A stretch of DNA of 47,521 nucleotides from a virus, in the IMG/VR virus record IMGVR_UViG_3300025086_000050, positions 1 to 47,521 of that record. One strand, given 5' to 3'. The notes beneath the pieces were generated by a model, which was not told where the DNA came from, made no database searches, and saw only the letters and a list, made by a program, of their open reading frames with translations. Shown here one piece after another: positions 23,660 to 36,300 of the stretch; the stretch's first letter is position 1; the number at the start of each line of letters is the position of its first letter. A program made the translations under genes and the position numbers.

Positions 23660-24025
23660 ATGTTTGAAGGATTATTAGGTAAAATAAAAAAGCGTGATGA
23701 AGATGCAAGTTTTAACAATGCTGTTAATGCTATGTTTCCTACACAAGAACACGTTAATGCTGCAATTCGCATGCAAAACAATCTAGCTCAAGGCCAGTTA
23801 GGTCCTGACCAATATAGATGGAATCAAGACGTTAATCCTTGGGAAATGTCTAGGCCTCATTTTACAGATATGATGTCTACTCAAGAAGGAATGAGTTCTG
23901 AGCAAGTTGCGCAAATGAATAGCGATTATTACTTGATGAATAATCTTCCTAGTGCAATGAATACGCCTAAAAATATAGATATATTAATTAGGGCTGCAGA
24001 AGAAGATAAGTTTAATCAGTATTAA
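23660..24025 (+). CDS. Hypothetical virion-region protein (121 aa)
   Basis: Start taken at ATG 23660 (MFEGLLGKIKKRDED), preceded by AAAAGGATAAAT, rather than the longer start at 23633 inside the phosphoesterase. Met/Gln/Asn-rich helices. Unrecognised. Confidence 0.6.
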   Translation: MFEGLLGKIKKRDEDASFNNAVNAMFPTQEHVNAAIRMQNNLAQGQLGPDQYRWNQDVNPWEMSRPHFTDMMSTQEGMSSEQVAQMNSDYYLMNNLPSAMNTPKNIDILIRAAEEDKFNQY

Positions 24026-24027
24026 AC

Positions 24028-24294
24028 ATGAATCCTATAGAAGTTATAGAAAAGTTTGGTATACCCATAGCTTTTTGTTTAGGATTAGCGTGGTTTATAT
24101 ATAAACAAAACAAGTATATTCAAGATGATTTAACAAAGGATATACATCAAAAGTTTAACAGATTAGAAGGTATTGTTATTAAATTGATTGACCAACAAAA
24201 GAAAATGCAGATAGAACAACGTGGTATAGTTAAGTCATACCAAACGTTAATTGATATCATAACACGTTTATTTAAATGGGATAAAAATGCCTAA
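24028..24294 (+). CDS. Membrane-anchored coiled-coil protein (88 aa)
   Basis: One membrane segment at 11-24 (GIPIAFCLGLAWFIY), followed by charged coiled-coil helices. The shape matches phage holin/spanin or Rz-like inner-membrane proteins. The 3' end overlaps the tail hub gene by 8 bp. Confidence 0.55.
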   Translation: MNPIEVIEKFGIPIAFCLGLAWFIYKQNKYIQDDLTKDIHQKFNRLEGIVIKLIDQQKKMQIEQRGIVKSYQTLIDIITRLFKWDKNA

Positions 24295-26818
24295 GAATAT
24301 TTTAGATATAAAAGCATTTCACGGCGGATTAAACAATTCTGCTGACCCTAGAGATATTTCAGATATTGAATTAACTGAAGCGCTTAATATTGATATTAGT
24401 TCAGTTGGTAAAATTACCATGTTAGGAGGCGCTACGGATACGCATGATGCTAATAATTTATCAAGCTCTCCTGTTGGGACGGGTTTTATAAGCAATAGTG
24501 GAATTGGATTGTTTAGTTGGTCTAGCGATTATAATTTTTTAAATATTTCAGGAGAACTAGCGGATAACATTAAAACAAGAAGTCATCAAATTGCTTTGTA
24601 TGAACCTGTTGGGGATGCAGCAAAAATTAATATATTTCAAAAAAGCGCGCATGGCGTTAACCGATGGGCGGCATCTGCGTCTAAAATTTCTTTAGGTGGA
24701 GAAACTGCAACACCTTCTTTTTACGTATCAAATGGTAATTTACGTATTTCAGATTATTCAAATACAGTTAATAATACAAGTAAATATTTTGGTATAGTAA
24801 CTCCAAAAACTTATGGTATTAATAATACAGATTTAAACTATTTTGCAGGATGTGAACGTACTGGACATGAAGATTTACCAACAACAGTTTCTCAAGATGC
24901 AAAATTAAAAGGTTGTTTCCCAGAAACTACTGCTAATTCTGACGGGGACAAAGTTGCTATTAATGCAATTGCAGGAAATGTATTTGATAATACATATGCT
25001 AACTCTCCTGCAAGCGCTATCCAACCTCTATATGCTTTTGCAAATGAAAGTGTTGACACAGGTATATTGGCTTCAGCAGATGCTTACGCAAATAATTCTG
25101 GGCAATATTGGGGCGTTGGGTTAGAGTTGGATGACGGAGCAAATGATAGCGGTACATGGATGCCTAATACAACAACGCGTTATAAATTGTACATTACTAC
25201 TGTATATGATGACGGAACACAAGAAAGTCTTCCTCAGTTAATGAGAATGTATCATTCTGGGATGTTTAATCAAAGTGGGGTAATAGATAAAGATTATATA
25301 CAAGTCGGTGCACGAAGTGAAATTTATTTTACAAACGATGATACTTATGGCACTATTGGGCAGGATGTTGCTGCATATTTTACACCAGTAGTTAAATTTG
25401 TTGGTGCAAATTTTGATAGGTCTAATACTAGTGATGTGGATGCATATAATTTTGGAGCTTCTTCAGTAAGTGGTACAAATAATGGCAATAAACGTATTTC
25501 TGGAGTACGTATATATTGGGCAGAAAATGAAGATGGTTATTCAGATTTATGGAGATTATTTGATATTGACTTTCATAAAGGCGTTAAAGCTTATGGAATG
25601 GATAGAACCTCTGGTGGAGATGGATACGCAGGCTGGACAGCTCATAGGCAAGCAAATGATGGAGCATATGTATATGTAAAACCTGATTGGGGAAGCAGTA
25701 GCAATGTTATTGAACATCCGCCTAGATTGCTATCTTATTACGCTCATAATACGCATGAACATACTGATGCAATAATGTTAAATAGTTATCGCTCAGCTGT
25801 AGTGGTAAATGGAATAGTGTATGCAGGCAATGTTAATCAAACTATTGATGATAAGCCAACACAATTTTCAGATAGAATTATGAGGTCAGTTCCTTTTCAA
25901 TATGATAAATTTCCTCAAAACAATTATATAGAAACTGCTGCAAACGATGGCGATGAAATTATTGCATTAGCAGCATATAATGATAGGTTACTACAATTTA
26001 ATAGTCAAGTATTATATATACACAATATTGCTCAAGGCGACCCTTATTTAGAAGGCACGTTTAAATTTAAAGGTGTTAATAATGAAGGAGCAGTTTGTAC
26101 AACGGATAATGGTATTGCTTGGGCTAATAATGAAGGAGCTTATTTTTACAACGGCTCTCAAATTATTGATTTAATTGAAAGAGATGGACAAAAGGTTATT
26201 GACCCTCAAGTATGGAAAGATTTTTGGACAACTCAGAATAATGCTGTAAATACTACAGGATATGTGCCAAGCAGTAAACAAATTTTATTTAATTCTTATG
26301 GTTTTTTATATCTATATAATCTAACTACACAATCATGGTCAAGAGGGACACAAGACAGCATAAGCTATTTAAATGGTGTATCAAACTTTATTAATGATTA
26401 TAATGGTGATTTAGTTTATTACGATTATGAAAATGAAAAAATAAAAAAATGGGATATTACTCCTGATTCAGCAAGTGCTAATGACGGAGATGATGAGCTT
26501 GAAATGAATATAACTACCAAAGATATTGATTTTGGCTCTCCTAATATACGTAAACGTGTTTATAAAGTATATATTACGTATAAAGGAAGTAATACTCTTC
26601 CTACAGTTACATATGGTGTAAATGGCGAAACACCCGATAGCTCAACTACTACAGTTACAGCCATGTCTGATAATACTGAATGGTCTAGAGCGGAATATAA
26701 AATGGGAAGTGACGCTAATAATTGCTATTCTTTTCAATTAAAAATAGCAGGAGCGGCAGATGCTACGTTTGAAATTAATGATATAAGTATTATATATAGG
26801 GTAAAATCGGTAAAATAA
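24287..26818 (+). CDS. Tail hub/stabilisation protein (843 aa)
   Basis: N-terminal FHGGLNNSADPRDISDIELTEALNIDI is a hallmark of podoviral tail tube/stabilisation proteins. The rest is beta-rich with repeated strands (EGAYFYNGSQIIDLIER; SYGFLYLYNLTTQSW), suggesting a beta-propeller-like domain. Probably binds below the adaptor. TAATG overlap with the next gene. Confidence 0.68.
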   Translation: MPKNILDIKAFHGGLNNSADPRDISDIELTEALNIDISSVGKITMLGGATDTHDANNLSSSPVGTGFISNSGIGLFSWSSDYNFLNISGELADNIKTRSHQIALYEPVGDAAKINIFQKSAHGVNRWAASASKISLGGETATPSFYVSNGNLRISDYSNTVNNTSKYFGIVTPKTYGINNTDLNYFAGCERTGHEDLPTTVSQDAKLKGCFPETTANSDGDKVAINAIAGNVFDNTYANSPASAIQPLYAFANESVDTGILASADAYANNSGQYWGVGLELDDGANDSGTWMPNTTTRYKLYITTVYDDGTQESLPQLMRMYHSGMFNQSGVIDKDYIQVGARSEIYFTNDDTYGTIGQDVAAYFTPVVKFVGANFDRSNTSDVDAYNFGASSVSGTNNGNKRISGVRIYWAENEDGYSDLWRLFDIDFHKGVKAYGMDRTSGGDGYAGWTAHRQANDGAYVYVKPDWGSSSNVIEHPPRLLSYYAHNTHEHTDAIMLNSYRSAVVVNGIVYAGNVNQTIDDKPTQFSDRIMRSVPFQYDKFPQNNYIETAANDGDEIIALAAYNDRLLQFNSQVLYIHNIAQGDPYLEGTFKFKGVNNEGAVCTTDNGIAWANNEGAYFYNGSQIIDLIERDGQKVIDPQVWKDFWTTQNNAVNTTGYVPSSKQILFNSYGFLYLYNLTTQSWSRGTQDSISYLNGVSNFINDYNGDLVYYDYENEKIKKWDITPDSASANDGDDELEMNITTKDIDFGSPNIRKRVYKVYITYKGSNTLPTVTYGVNGETPDSSTTTVTAMSDNTEWSRAEYKMGSDANNCYSFQLKIAGAADATFEINDISIIYRVKSVK

Positions 26819-27135
26819 TGTTTAATATTAGAGATTTAGTACATGGCAAGCAAAGAAGAATACGTTTAGGACGTGGTAAACCATTAAGAAAAGATGGTAT
26901 CGATGGAGAATTTCGCTTGAATATGTCGAGTAATGGTGTTAAATTATATGCAAAATATAAGGGCGAATGGATAAGTTTTGTTCCAGAGAAAAAACAAGAA
27001 AGTGAAACTAATTTAAATCAGACAATTAGCACAACACCAACGCAATCACAAGTGCAAGCAATTTCTGATAAAGTAGATAATATATTAGTAAAATTAAGAT
27101 TAGCAGGAATTATTAAAGAAAGAAGCAAGGATTAA
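26818..27135 (+). CDS. Small hypothetical protein (105 aa)
   Basis: N-terminal basic beta segment (HGKQRRIRLGRGKPLRKDGIDGEFRLN, then LYAKYKGEWISF) resembles fibre attachment pieces, followed by a Ser/Thr/Gln linker and a coiled-coil C-terminus. Possible tail-tip accessory. Confidence 0.55.
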   Translation: MFNIRDLVHGKQRRIRLGRGKPLRKDGIDGEFRLNMSSNGVKLYAKYKGEWISFVPEKKQESETNLNQTISTTPTQSQVQAISDKVDNILVKLRLAGIIKERSKD

Positions 27136-27137
27136 AG

Positions 27138-28022
27138 ATGGCCAATGGTAACATAGATTTATTTGATACAATTTTACAACAACGGATTGACAAGAGTGCT
27201 GAACAGATTGGACAAGCAGGTTCAGATGCAAAAAGCAATCAATCTTTTGGGGGAATGCTAGGTGGTTTACTAGGGCAATACGGCGTACCTGCGTTATTAA
27301 GTTTGATACCAGGCGTTGGTCCTGGATTAGCTGCTATGGCTTCTATAGCTGGTGCAGGAATAGGTTCTTATGCAGGTTCTGAAATAGGCAGAAAAGGCAC
27401 TAATATGCCTGAAACTGAATATTTACAGTCTAAAGGTAGAGACGTAATGAATATGTTAAAAGAAAACTCTTTAACATCTGGAATAACATCAGCAGCAACT
27501 GCAGGCGCTAGTGCAATATCAATGGGTGCAGATAAATATGCAGCTCATTTAAAAAATCCATTAGGTTTACAAAGCATGGCAGATAAAGTAAAAGCAGACC
27601 CATCTTTAGGCGTTACATTAAATACACCATCTGTATCATCAGCTTATAAACCGTGGGCTTCAATGCCAAGTCAAATAGTTTCTGGCGGAGGTAAAGCAGC
27701 AGGTCAAAATATATTATCTGCAGGTGTCCCAAGATTAAGTTCTGCTCCAGTTAATTTAGCTATTCCACCTGCTGTAAACGTTGGAGGTGTAATAGCTCCT
27801 ATTTCTACAGCTACTGGAGGAGGCACTCAATTAGGACAGTCAATACTTACTAATCGTAGTCTTTTAAATTACGTACCAAACCTAGGTGGGTTAAATGTTG
27901 GAACTAGCGGTGTAGCTCCTAGCTCTAATCCGTTATTGAATCAACAATTATTAAATTTACCTGGATTGCCTGAAAGTTCGCAAGGCAATATACATCAACA
28001 ATACATGCCACCAATTATATAG
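27138..28022 (+). CDS. Gly/Ala-rich internal virion (ejection-type) protein (294 aa)
   Basis: Glycine-zipper-like hydrophobic run PALLSLIPGVGPGLAAMASIAGAGIGSYAG near 51-81, otherwise low-complexity. With the next two genes it matches the pattern of podoviral proteins that cross the host membrane with the DNA. Role inferred from composition and position. Confidence 0.55.
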   Translation: MANGNIDLFDTILQQRIDKSAEQIGQAGSDAKSNQSFGGMLGGLLGQYGVPALLSLIPGVGPGLAAMASIAGAGIGSYAGSEIGRKGTNMPETEYLQSKGRDVMNMLKENSLTSGITSAATAGASAISMGADKYAAHLKNPLGLQSMADKVKADPSLGVTLNTPSVSSAYKPWASMPSQIVSGGGKAAGQNILSAGVPRLSSAPVNLAIPPAVNVGGVIAPISTATGGGTQLGQSILTNRSLLNYVPNLGGLNVGTSGVAPSSNPLLNQQLLNLPGLPESSQGNIHQQYMPPII

Positions 28023-28029
28023 GAAAATT

Positions 28030-28956
28030 ATGTCGATATTAAATGATTATATAGCAAAACAAGGTAGAAACGGAGATACAGAATTACGTTATGTAGATAA
28101 TAAATTGTCTCACGTTAATACTGCCGAAGCATATTTAATTGATAATTATGGAGAACTAGGAGAAGCTACCACGCAAACAATAGGTAGTGGTACTATTAAT
28201 CCATCTACTGGTTTACCTGAATATAGTTGGGGCTCAACTTTAGGCGGTCTTGCAACTGGAGTAGGAACAGGTTTATTATTATCAAACCCTGTAGGATGGG
28301 GCTTAACCGCATCTATTGCTGGCGGAGCAGGTACTGGGATATTAACAAGTATAGCAGCAAACAATAAAGACACTGTGTGGAGACCTAGTAAAGGTCATTG
28401 GGGTATATTTGGAAAAGATGCTGGTGCAATAGCTGCAGAAAAAAAAGCTAAACATGTTGCGGGACTTAAACAAGGTTATATAGATAACCCAAATAGAACT
28501 GCAGGTTTAGCTGATTTACATGGTAAAGATTTAGATTTTGCATCAATGAGCGAAGAAGAGAAGAAAAGAATATTTGGTGATGTTATGAAATTTGAATCTG
28601 ACTTTGAATGGAGTAATAAAAATATTGATGCTCAAGTAGCTATGATGGGCGAGTATGATGAAGCTGATGAGTTAAAAGCAAGAGATAAAGCGCATGATAC
28701 TTTATCTGATTATGGTACAGAAGCAACAACTTCATTGTTGGGCTTAACACAGCAAAACCAGCAAGCTCAATCACGTAGAGGATATGCAACTACTGGTCAG
28801 CCTACTATAGATAGAAATAGAAAAAACATTTTTGAAAAAGTAACAGGTGCGACTCAAAATGTATGGGAAGGTTTCCAAGATACAAAAGAAAGTTTACGTG
28901 ATGATTATAGCAACCAATGGGTAAATAGATTAGCAAAAATGGCAGGCAATTTATAA
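28030..28956 (+). CDS. Internal virion (ejection-type) protein (308 aa)
   Basis: Hydrophobic Gly-rich stretch LGGLATGVGTGLLLSNPVGW at about 72-92 and another (ASIAGGAGTGILTSIAANN) near 95-113, then charged helices. Similar composition to its neighbours. Possible membrane-channel-forming ejection protein. Confidence 0.5.
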   Translation: MSILNDYIAKQGRNGDTELRYVDNKLSHVNTAEAYLIDNYGELGEATTQTIGSGTINPSTGLPEYSWGSTLGGLATGVGTGLLLSNPVGWGLTASIAGGAGTGILTSIAANNKDTVWRPSKGHWGIFGKDAGAIAAEKKAKHVAGLKQGYIDNPNRTAGLADLHGKDLDFASMSEEEKKRIFGDVMKFESDFEWSNKNIDAQVAMMGEYDEADELKARDKAHDTLSDYGTEATTSLLGLTQQNQQAQSRRGYATTGQPTIDRNRKNIFEKVTGATQNVWEGFQDTKESLRDDYSNQWVNRLAKMAGNL

Positions 28957-28970
28957 ATTAAGGATTTATT

Positions 28971-30311
28971 ATGGCAACAATAGAAATTAAAGAATCACCA
29001 GTATCAGCAGCGTTAGCAAGTATACCAGACTTGTTAATGAGAGCTAGTGAATTACGTAATCAAAATGATTTGAGACAATCTCAAGAAAACAGATTGCAAC
29101 AACAATTTCAAATGCAGAAAGACCAAAGTACACTTAACCAAAGTGAACAACTTTTTAAAATGGAAATGCAAAAGAAGCAAATGGGCATGGATGCTGCTGG
29201 TTATGATAATTTAGAAATTACTGATTATTTTAACAATCTTATGTTAGATGAAGGCGTTATTGAAAGTGCAGGCGGCTATTTAAATTGGACAGGTAAAACA
29301 GTAATGCCTACACATGCAGAAGCATGGACACAATATAAAAATATAGCTACTAAGGGTGGTAAATCTATTACTAGTGGTGATTATAATTTATTTAACCAAA
29401 ATTGGATAAGCTTAGTACAATCACGTGACGCAAGATTACAAGGTGAAATTAAAAAGTTAACTGCGCAAGGTTATGGCACTAGCGATATTGAAGAATTATT
29501 AACTGAAAATCCAATTTTTAGTCAAAATATTAATAACTTAATGAATTATACTGGTCCTGAGTCGCAACAGTTTTATGCAGGATTTCAGCCTAAGAAAAGC
29601 AGAGGTCTATTTGGACGTATGTCAGATAGCCCTATTGCTACTAGTGCAACATTAACTGCAGCAGCTGCTTCTCCAGGACTGGCTTATGCAGGATATCAAA
29701 TGGCAAACACCCCTTCGCAAAGTGTTATTGAACAAGCTAGACTTCTTTATAATAATGATATGTCAGAAGCAAGAAATGAAGTTTCTGAAGCAAGAAAAAT
29801 GCTACAAGATGAAAAAGCTAAAAAAAGCTATAAAGGTAAAGCTAAAAACGTTAGGGCTGCTCAAGATATATTAAAAGAAGCAGAGTCTAAGCGTAATACC
29901 TTACAAAGCAAAGGTATTAAAAGCTATCAAACAGCATTAAAAGAAGGAACTTTTACATCTAAAATAAAAGCAAATAAGTTTATGCCTCAGTCACCAGGTT
30001 TATTACGTGGTATGGTTCCTGGATTAGCAAGTACAGCTGGCGGTGCAATTGGCGGATTTGTTGGAGGCGACGAAGGAGCTGCTGTTGGTAAAGGTATTGG
30101 TGCTAGTGCAGCTGGCATGTCAATGGGTAAATATGTTTTAAAACGTTTAGCACAATCAGCGCCTACAATTGCTGGTAAAGTTGGATTGGCTGCAATGGCT
30201 GATGGACCTACTTTACCAATGGGAGATGTAATTGGAGCTATTATGGGCATGGGTATGAGTATGATAGAAATTAAAAATGCAATGAGTGATTGGCAAAAAG
30301 CTAACCGATAA
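28971..30311 (+). CDS. Internal virion (ejection-type) protein (446 aa)
   Basis: N-terminal Gln-rich coiled coil (LRNQNDLRQSQENRLQQQF), middle alpha/beta section, helical Lys-rich section at about 260-330 and a Gly/Ala-rich C-terminus (GLASTAGGAIGGFVGGDEG). Third in the set before the giant gene. Not identified by family. Confidence 0.5.
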   Translation: MATIEIKESPVSAALASIPDLLMRASELRNQNDLRQSQENRLQQQFQMQKDQSTLNQSEQLFKMEMQKKQMGMDAAGYDNLEITDYFNNLMLDEGVIESAGGYLNWTGKTVMPTHAEAWTQYKNIATKGGKSITSGDYNLFNQNWISLVQSRDARLQGEIKKLTAQGYGTSDIEELLTENPIFSQNINNLMNYTGPESQQFYAGFQPKKSRGLFGRMSDSPIATSATLTAAAASPGLAYAGYQMANTPSQSVIEQARLLYNNDMSEARNEVSEARKMLQDEKAKKSYKGKAKNVRAAQDILKEAESKRNTLQSKGIKSYQTALKEGTFTSKIKANKFMPQSPGLLRGMVPGLASTAGGAIGGFVGGDEGAAVGKGIGASAAGMSMGKYVLKRLAQSAPTIAGKVGLAAMADGPTLPMGDVIGAIMGMGMSMIEIKNAMSDWQKANR

Positions 30312-30320
30312 GGAGGAGTA

Positions 30321-33300
30321 ATGTCATTATTTACCCCATATAATGTGGGACAGCCACAGCCAGAGGAGCAAACTGCTGTTGGTCAGGAACAACAATTCCA
30401 ACCTACGTGGGACAATACACAAACACGTGATGCTATTAAACAATATAATAGTAGTCCTGAATTTTTTACATCTTCTGATTTAAATAATATTAGACAACAT
30501 GCCGCTCATCACAATTTACCTTTTTATGAAGGTGAGTTTGATTTAGTTGATGCATTTAAACAAGCAGGCGCTGGATTCTTTGAAGGATTTACCACGTTAA
30601 ATCTTATGGAGCCTGCAGATAATGAATACGAACAAATATTTAGAAACTTAGGACATCTTGCAGGATTTGCTCCTGGTATTATGGCTACTCCATTTAACTT
30701 TGGTTATAAATTAACAGGTTCTGTTGGATTATCTAAGTTAGCAAAAACAGCCGCAGCATTAAATGATAAATCAGTTCCTATGGCAGGAGCTAAATTTCTT
30801 ACTACAAAAGCAAAAGAAATTGCAAAACCTGTATTTAAAATGGCATCTACTGGACACGCTGGTGCAGCCCAAGATGTTATGGGATTTTTAACAGGTAATC
30901 AAGCACGTCATATTATGGAAGGAGCATTTCATTTAGGAGCTGCTTCTGCTATATCGTCATGGCAGGGTGGTGTAGATGAAATGATGCATTCATTTACACA
31001 TGGAGCTATGGCTGGAGGAGTGTTTAGGTCTATTGGTAATTTAGCATTAACAGGTTCTGAAGCATCTAATAAAGTTATACGTGGTATTTCAGGTTCGTTG
31101 TTTATGGGTTTACCATCTACTATGAGAGGCGCTACTACTCCAGAACAAATATATGAATACGTGATGGGTGCTTACTTTGGAAAGTCAGAACGTCCATGGA
31201 CTGAAAAGGGAGCACGTAAAATGTTAGGCAAGATGGAAGAGTTGGCTAAAACTAATCCTGAAATGCAAGAAAAAATGTTGCCTGAATTACATCCTGAATT
31301 TGCAGAATTGCCTCCTGAAGTACAAAAACTAACAAAACAATATGCCTCTAAAGGTATTCCTGGTACTGATTTTAAGGGCTATGCAACTCCTGAAGAAAGA
31401 GCATTGATGAATGCTATGCTTGGGAAAGATATTAAACCTAAAAACTTAGAAGATATTCCTGCAGAAATAGAAGGTTATGAAGTAGAGCAAGTAATAGGCG
31501 CAGCAGGAGAGCCTGTATTACGTTATAAAAAAGGTTTTTTAGATAGGTTTATAACACGTATGGCTAGTGGTGGCGCTGAGGGTGCTGATAGGGCATGGGC
31601 TAATGCAGCGTCTAAATTAGGAATACCTGTATTTAACTTTACATTTGGTAAACATCAAGCACAAGCTATGCTTAACAAAGGATTGCCAAGAAAGTTAAGT
31701 GAAGTAGAATTAGAAAGAGCAAATACAGAAGTTGCTAAGTCAAGCGAAAGCTTAGATAGGCCTGTAGATAAAATGTCTGAATACGTATATAATTTAATTA
31801 GGCGTAATTGGTCTATTGTAAATAACACAGATGCTGTATATGCTGTAGCACCTATTCTGCGTCAAGGTAAACTAACTATGAAAGCTGTTGATGGTGGTAC
31901 TGGTTGGGGTGTTGATATGGCTATACGTAATAAAAAAGATGTTTACGTATTTGATAACAGTTCTAAAGATAAACATCAAGGAGCAATTACAAATAGATGG
32001 CATAAATACAATCGTACACTAGGAAGATTCGAAGAAGTTGTTGAGCCTCCTAAGCCCCCAAAAAACTGGGCTGGTATAGGAAGTCGAGAAATCAGTAAAA
32101 GTGGCGAGAATGCTATGGAATCGTTCTTAAATAGGCATTTTGAAGGTGTAGAAGTAGCTCCTACTAAGAAAGAAGCTGCAGAAATCAAAAGCGCAAAAGA
32201 ACGAGGTGAACAATTACTTGAAACTACTATTGAAAATACTAAAAAACGAGTAGAAGATATTGAAGAGACTATTGAACTAGGCGAAGCTCAATTAACTGAT
32301 TTAGTTGTTGGAGAACAAATAGCTAAGGTTAAAGAGAAGACTATTGAACGTATTAAATTAGAAACTGATATTAGCGATTTATATTTAGAACTTGGTGAAT
32401 TAGAAAAAGAATTAAAGATATATACAGGAACACGTGATATTTCATTTGTAGATAAAGTTGATGGCAAAGTGTTAATGGCTAAGCCTTTTGTAGAAGAAGC
32501 GAATACAGGTGACACTAGTCCTGGTATTACAATGCAACCGACTATCACTGCAGTTCAGTTTGTTGGCAAGCATTTAGAAAGCATGTATGATACTGCGCTG
32601 TCTCCTGGAGCTAGAAAAAATCAAATAGCAGGGCAATTAGTATTTAAAATGGCAGAGTTATCTGATTTAGCAAGGGTTGACAAAATTAACCGTTCTGAAG
32701 AATTAGTAAGTTGGGTAAAGTCATATGCTAAAAAGAATAATGTTGATATAACTCTTAACACAGAGGCTAAAGGCCAATTACGACAGTGGATGTCAAGGCA
32801 AATATTAGATGCACAAGTAGAGTATATTGGTATTAAAGATGGAAATATAAACTTTTTACTTAAAAGAGGTAAAGATGGAGAAGTATCTGTTCCATATACA
32901 TCTTCAGGAGTTCCTAAAAGGAATTATGAGCCATTAAAATTAATTCAAGAAATTTATAAAAAAGCAGGTGGCAAGTCGGATAGGCCTATAGCTATTGCAG
33001 ACCATATTACGTTAAAAGATAAAGACGGTAGAACAGTGGATATGGAAATGATGCGATATCAAGATAAGATAGAACGTGATTTAAGATTTAAAGGCAAGTC
33101 TCCAGAGCTAGCTAGAGCTTTAGCTCAAAGACAATTTAATGAGTTTAAAGCTAATATATTTAAACAAATGAATCAAAAAGAGTATTATTTATTTAGTGGT
33201 CGTGGAGATTCAGATAGAATGTATTTTGCTAAATATAATCCTAAAACTAATGAATCATTGTCGGCAGGGTTGCTAAAAGAAATACAAAAAATGGGTGGCA

Positions 33301-36300
33301 TGTCTAATGATGCAAATAGAATGCTTAAAAGTTTTCAAAGAGACTATAACAGATTAGCAGGTTTTGATAAAAAAACATTAAAAGTTATTCACGATAAAGC
33401 GTATATGTCTAATCTATTATACGACCTACAATTAAATGGGCTTGACGTTTCTACTCCTACAGCTATTAGAGCTAGTGCTAAAATGATGTTTTCTGGTAAA
33501 GGTGATTGGATACAAAATTCTAAAGGTTTTAATAAACGTTCTCAAATATGGCTAAACAATGGGTATGCAGGTGACCCTACATTTATTAAGAATTATAAAA
33601 CTGAAAAAGGTAATAATGTTAAGCTAACTGATGGTAAAGCACGTTATATATTAGCTGAAGACTTACCTCAATCTATACGTAATAAAATGGATAAAGACCC
33701 GTTATATTCTTCAGATATAACACGTAAATCTACTGAATTAGGTGAGCATATTGATGGTGTTATTATTACTGAGGGTAGAACATTACGTGCTTTAAATGCA
33801 GATGCTGGTATGCCTGAACATCACGTTCAAAACAAGTCTTTTATAGTATCTCCTAATGCACAATATGGTGCGTTGCTTGGCAAGTATATGATGCATGATG
33901 CTGGAAATGCTATGTCTAAATACATGAGAGATGCTGGTATTAACTTTATTGTACAATCCTCTGCTGCAAAGCAAATAGGATTACGTAAAATGGGCGATTA
34001 TAAAGTAACAAAAACTAAAGGATTAGATTTATTAGGTTCTGAAATATATGATTTAGATTTATCACATATTAAATATAACTATTCTGTTAAAAGTGATGTG
34101 CATATGACTAAATGGACACGTGCTGTTAAGCAAATGTTAGGCTCGTTAATGAACAATAGTCAAACTCCATTTAAAAATGAAACTATTAAAGATATGCTAA
34201 ATAGTTTAATGGATAACAGGTTTACTGGAGAAGCAAAAGCTAATAAAGAATATATAGATTATTTAAAACTTGATGCTAATGGTAAAAAACAAAAGATTAA
34301 TAGTATTATTAAAAATATTGAAAACCTTGGTATAGAGCAAATGATAGAAGGTATTAGAAGACCTGGCAATAATTTGTTTGCTGAGCGATTATATGATTAC
34401 ATGCTAACAAAGAATAAAGAAATATTAGAAGCAGATTATCGTGAAGGTGAAATTAATGAAATGGAATATCAAAATGCAATGTTTGAAATAAATGCAGAAA
34501 ATGTTTCATATCAAAAGAAATTAAAAGCATCTAAAGAATGGAGAAAGCTAAATCCAAAATCAGCTAAAAACTCTGTTGATGCTATGTTATTTGATAAAGA
34601 TGTACGTAATTATAGAATGCAAGTTATTAGAAACTTTGTTGTAAGAGAAGCAACACGTCCTGTTATGGCTAACTCTGCTATAGCTAGAATGAGACCTTAT
34701 GATAAAGCTTTACAAATGGATTTAGATGGCGCTAATCCTAGATTAAAAGAACTAAATGCTAATGATAGATTATTCTTTTTAGATAACGGTTACAAACAAA
34801 TGAAGATAGATACTGGAATTTCTGGATATGGTAAAAAAGGTATTGTTACTTTAGGCGAGCTATGGGAAGGTCGTAAAGGTACATATAAAGATGTTGCCCC
34901 TGAAATATTTGAAACATTAGCATTACGTGTTCCAATGGATTCTGTGTCTGGTGCACATGGATTAACCTTTAGAGGCTTTACTGGTAGAGAAGGATATGGC
35001 ACATTGTTACATTCTAGAACTATGAGAGCGCTAGGTGGAGCTGATTTAGATGGTGATGAGGCACATATTTATTTTGGTGGCGAGAAAAAAGGATTTAAAA
35101 AAGCATGGCGTGAAGGATTTGAAGCTAATAAAGAAGAATTTTATTATACTAAAAATGGTAAACGATATGTTGGTGACAATAAAATGTCAGAAATTCCTGC
35201 CGAATTAAGAAAAGAATTAGGATTAGACCCAAAAATTAAAACGTATCAAGATTTACTTACTACGACAAAAGAATTTAAACCTGAAGAGCGTAAATTACTT
35301 AACTCTAGAGGTGCTATGTATTCATTACATGAACGTAATAGAATATCAGAAGCGGCTAGTAGAGGTAGGGCTCAGATGGGAAGTAGTGCTGTAGTGCCTA
35401 AACAAATGATGCAACAATTACATGCTATGTTAGGTGGTGGACAAAGTGAAAAAGCTACAAGTGATAATTTTACTATATATAAAAAAGGTAAATGGAACGA
35501 AGCGTTAGGTAAATATCAGTCTACAGAGTATAAGGTCATTATAAAGCCAAGAAAGGACTCTAAATGGCGAAAACTAGCTCAAGAGATAGGTAGAGCCCAG
35601 GTAGCCTTTTCTTCTGACCCTATGGATGAATTAGGGCTTAAGTCGCCTGATTACTGGTTTAAGACATTACACAATGCTCATTTTACCGTAGATATAGTAA
35701 ATCCTAAAACAGGTAAAAAAGCAAAAGGTATTACTTTAAAAGATTTAAATGCTTGGGATTTAAAGAAGGGTAAATACGCAACTATTAATAACTTAAATAA
35801 AGCGTATTGGGGTAGAAATTATACTGAAGGTAGACGGTATACAATGGATGAAATACGTTCTATGGGAGAAGCTGTATATGACTTACCATTAGAACAACGT
35901 AATAACTTCCTAGTTAAAGTAGGCGAAAAGTTAAATCCATTAGATTGGAGTGATAATGCAATTGGCAGGATGGATGCAAAAGCTGTATTAGAGATGTATA
36001 ACCGTATTAATGAAGAAGTAGCTAGTCCTAGATATAAATATTTAAAAGAACTATTAGGTAGAAGCTCGTTTTCTGTTCCTGAAAGTAAAGAGATGGTAAG
36101 AGCAATATTTACTATCGATAAAAGTAGAACTACTGTTAATAAAGGTGAAAAAATAGAATTTGGTTTTGACCTATGGAATCCTAAAAGACGTAGAGAAATT
36201 GCTAGAGATGAAGTTGTTTTTAACGAAGCTATTAAAGGTTTAACAATTAAGAAAAAGTTAATTGATGCTACAAAAAAAGGCAATAATGAAGATATTACAG

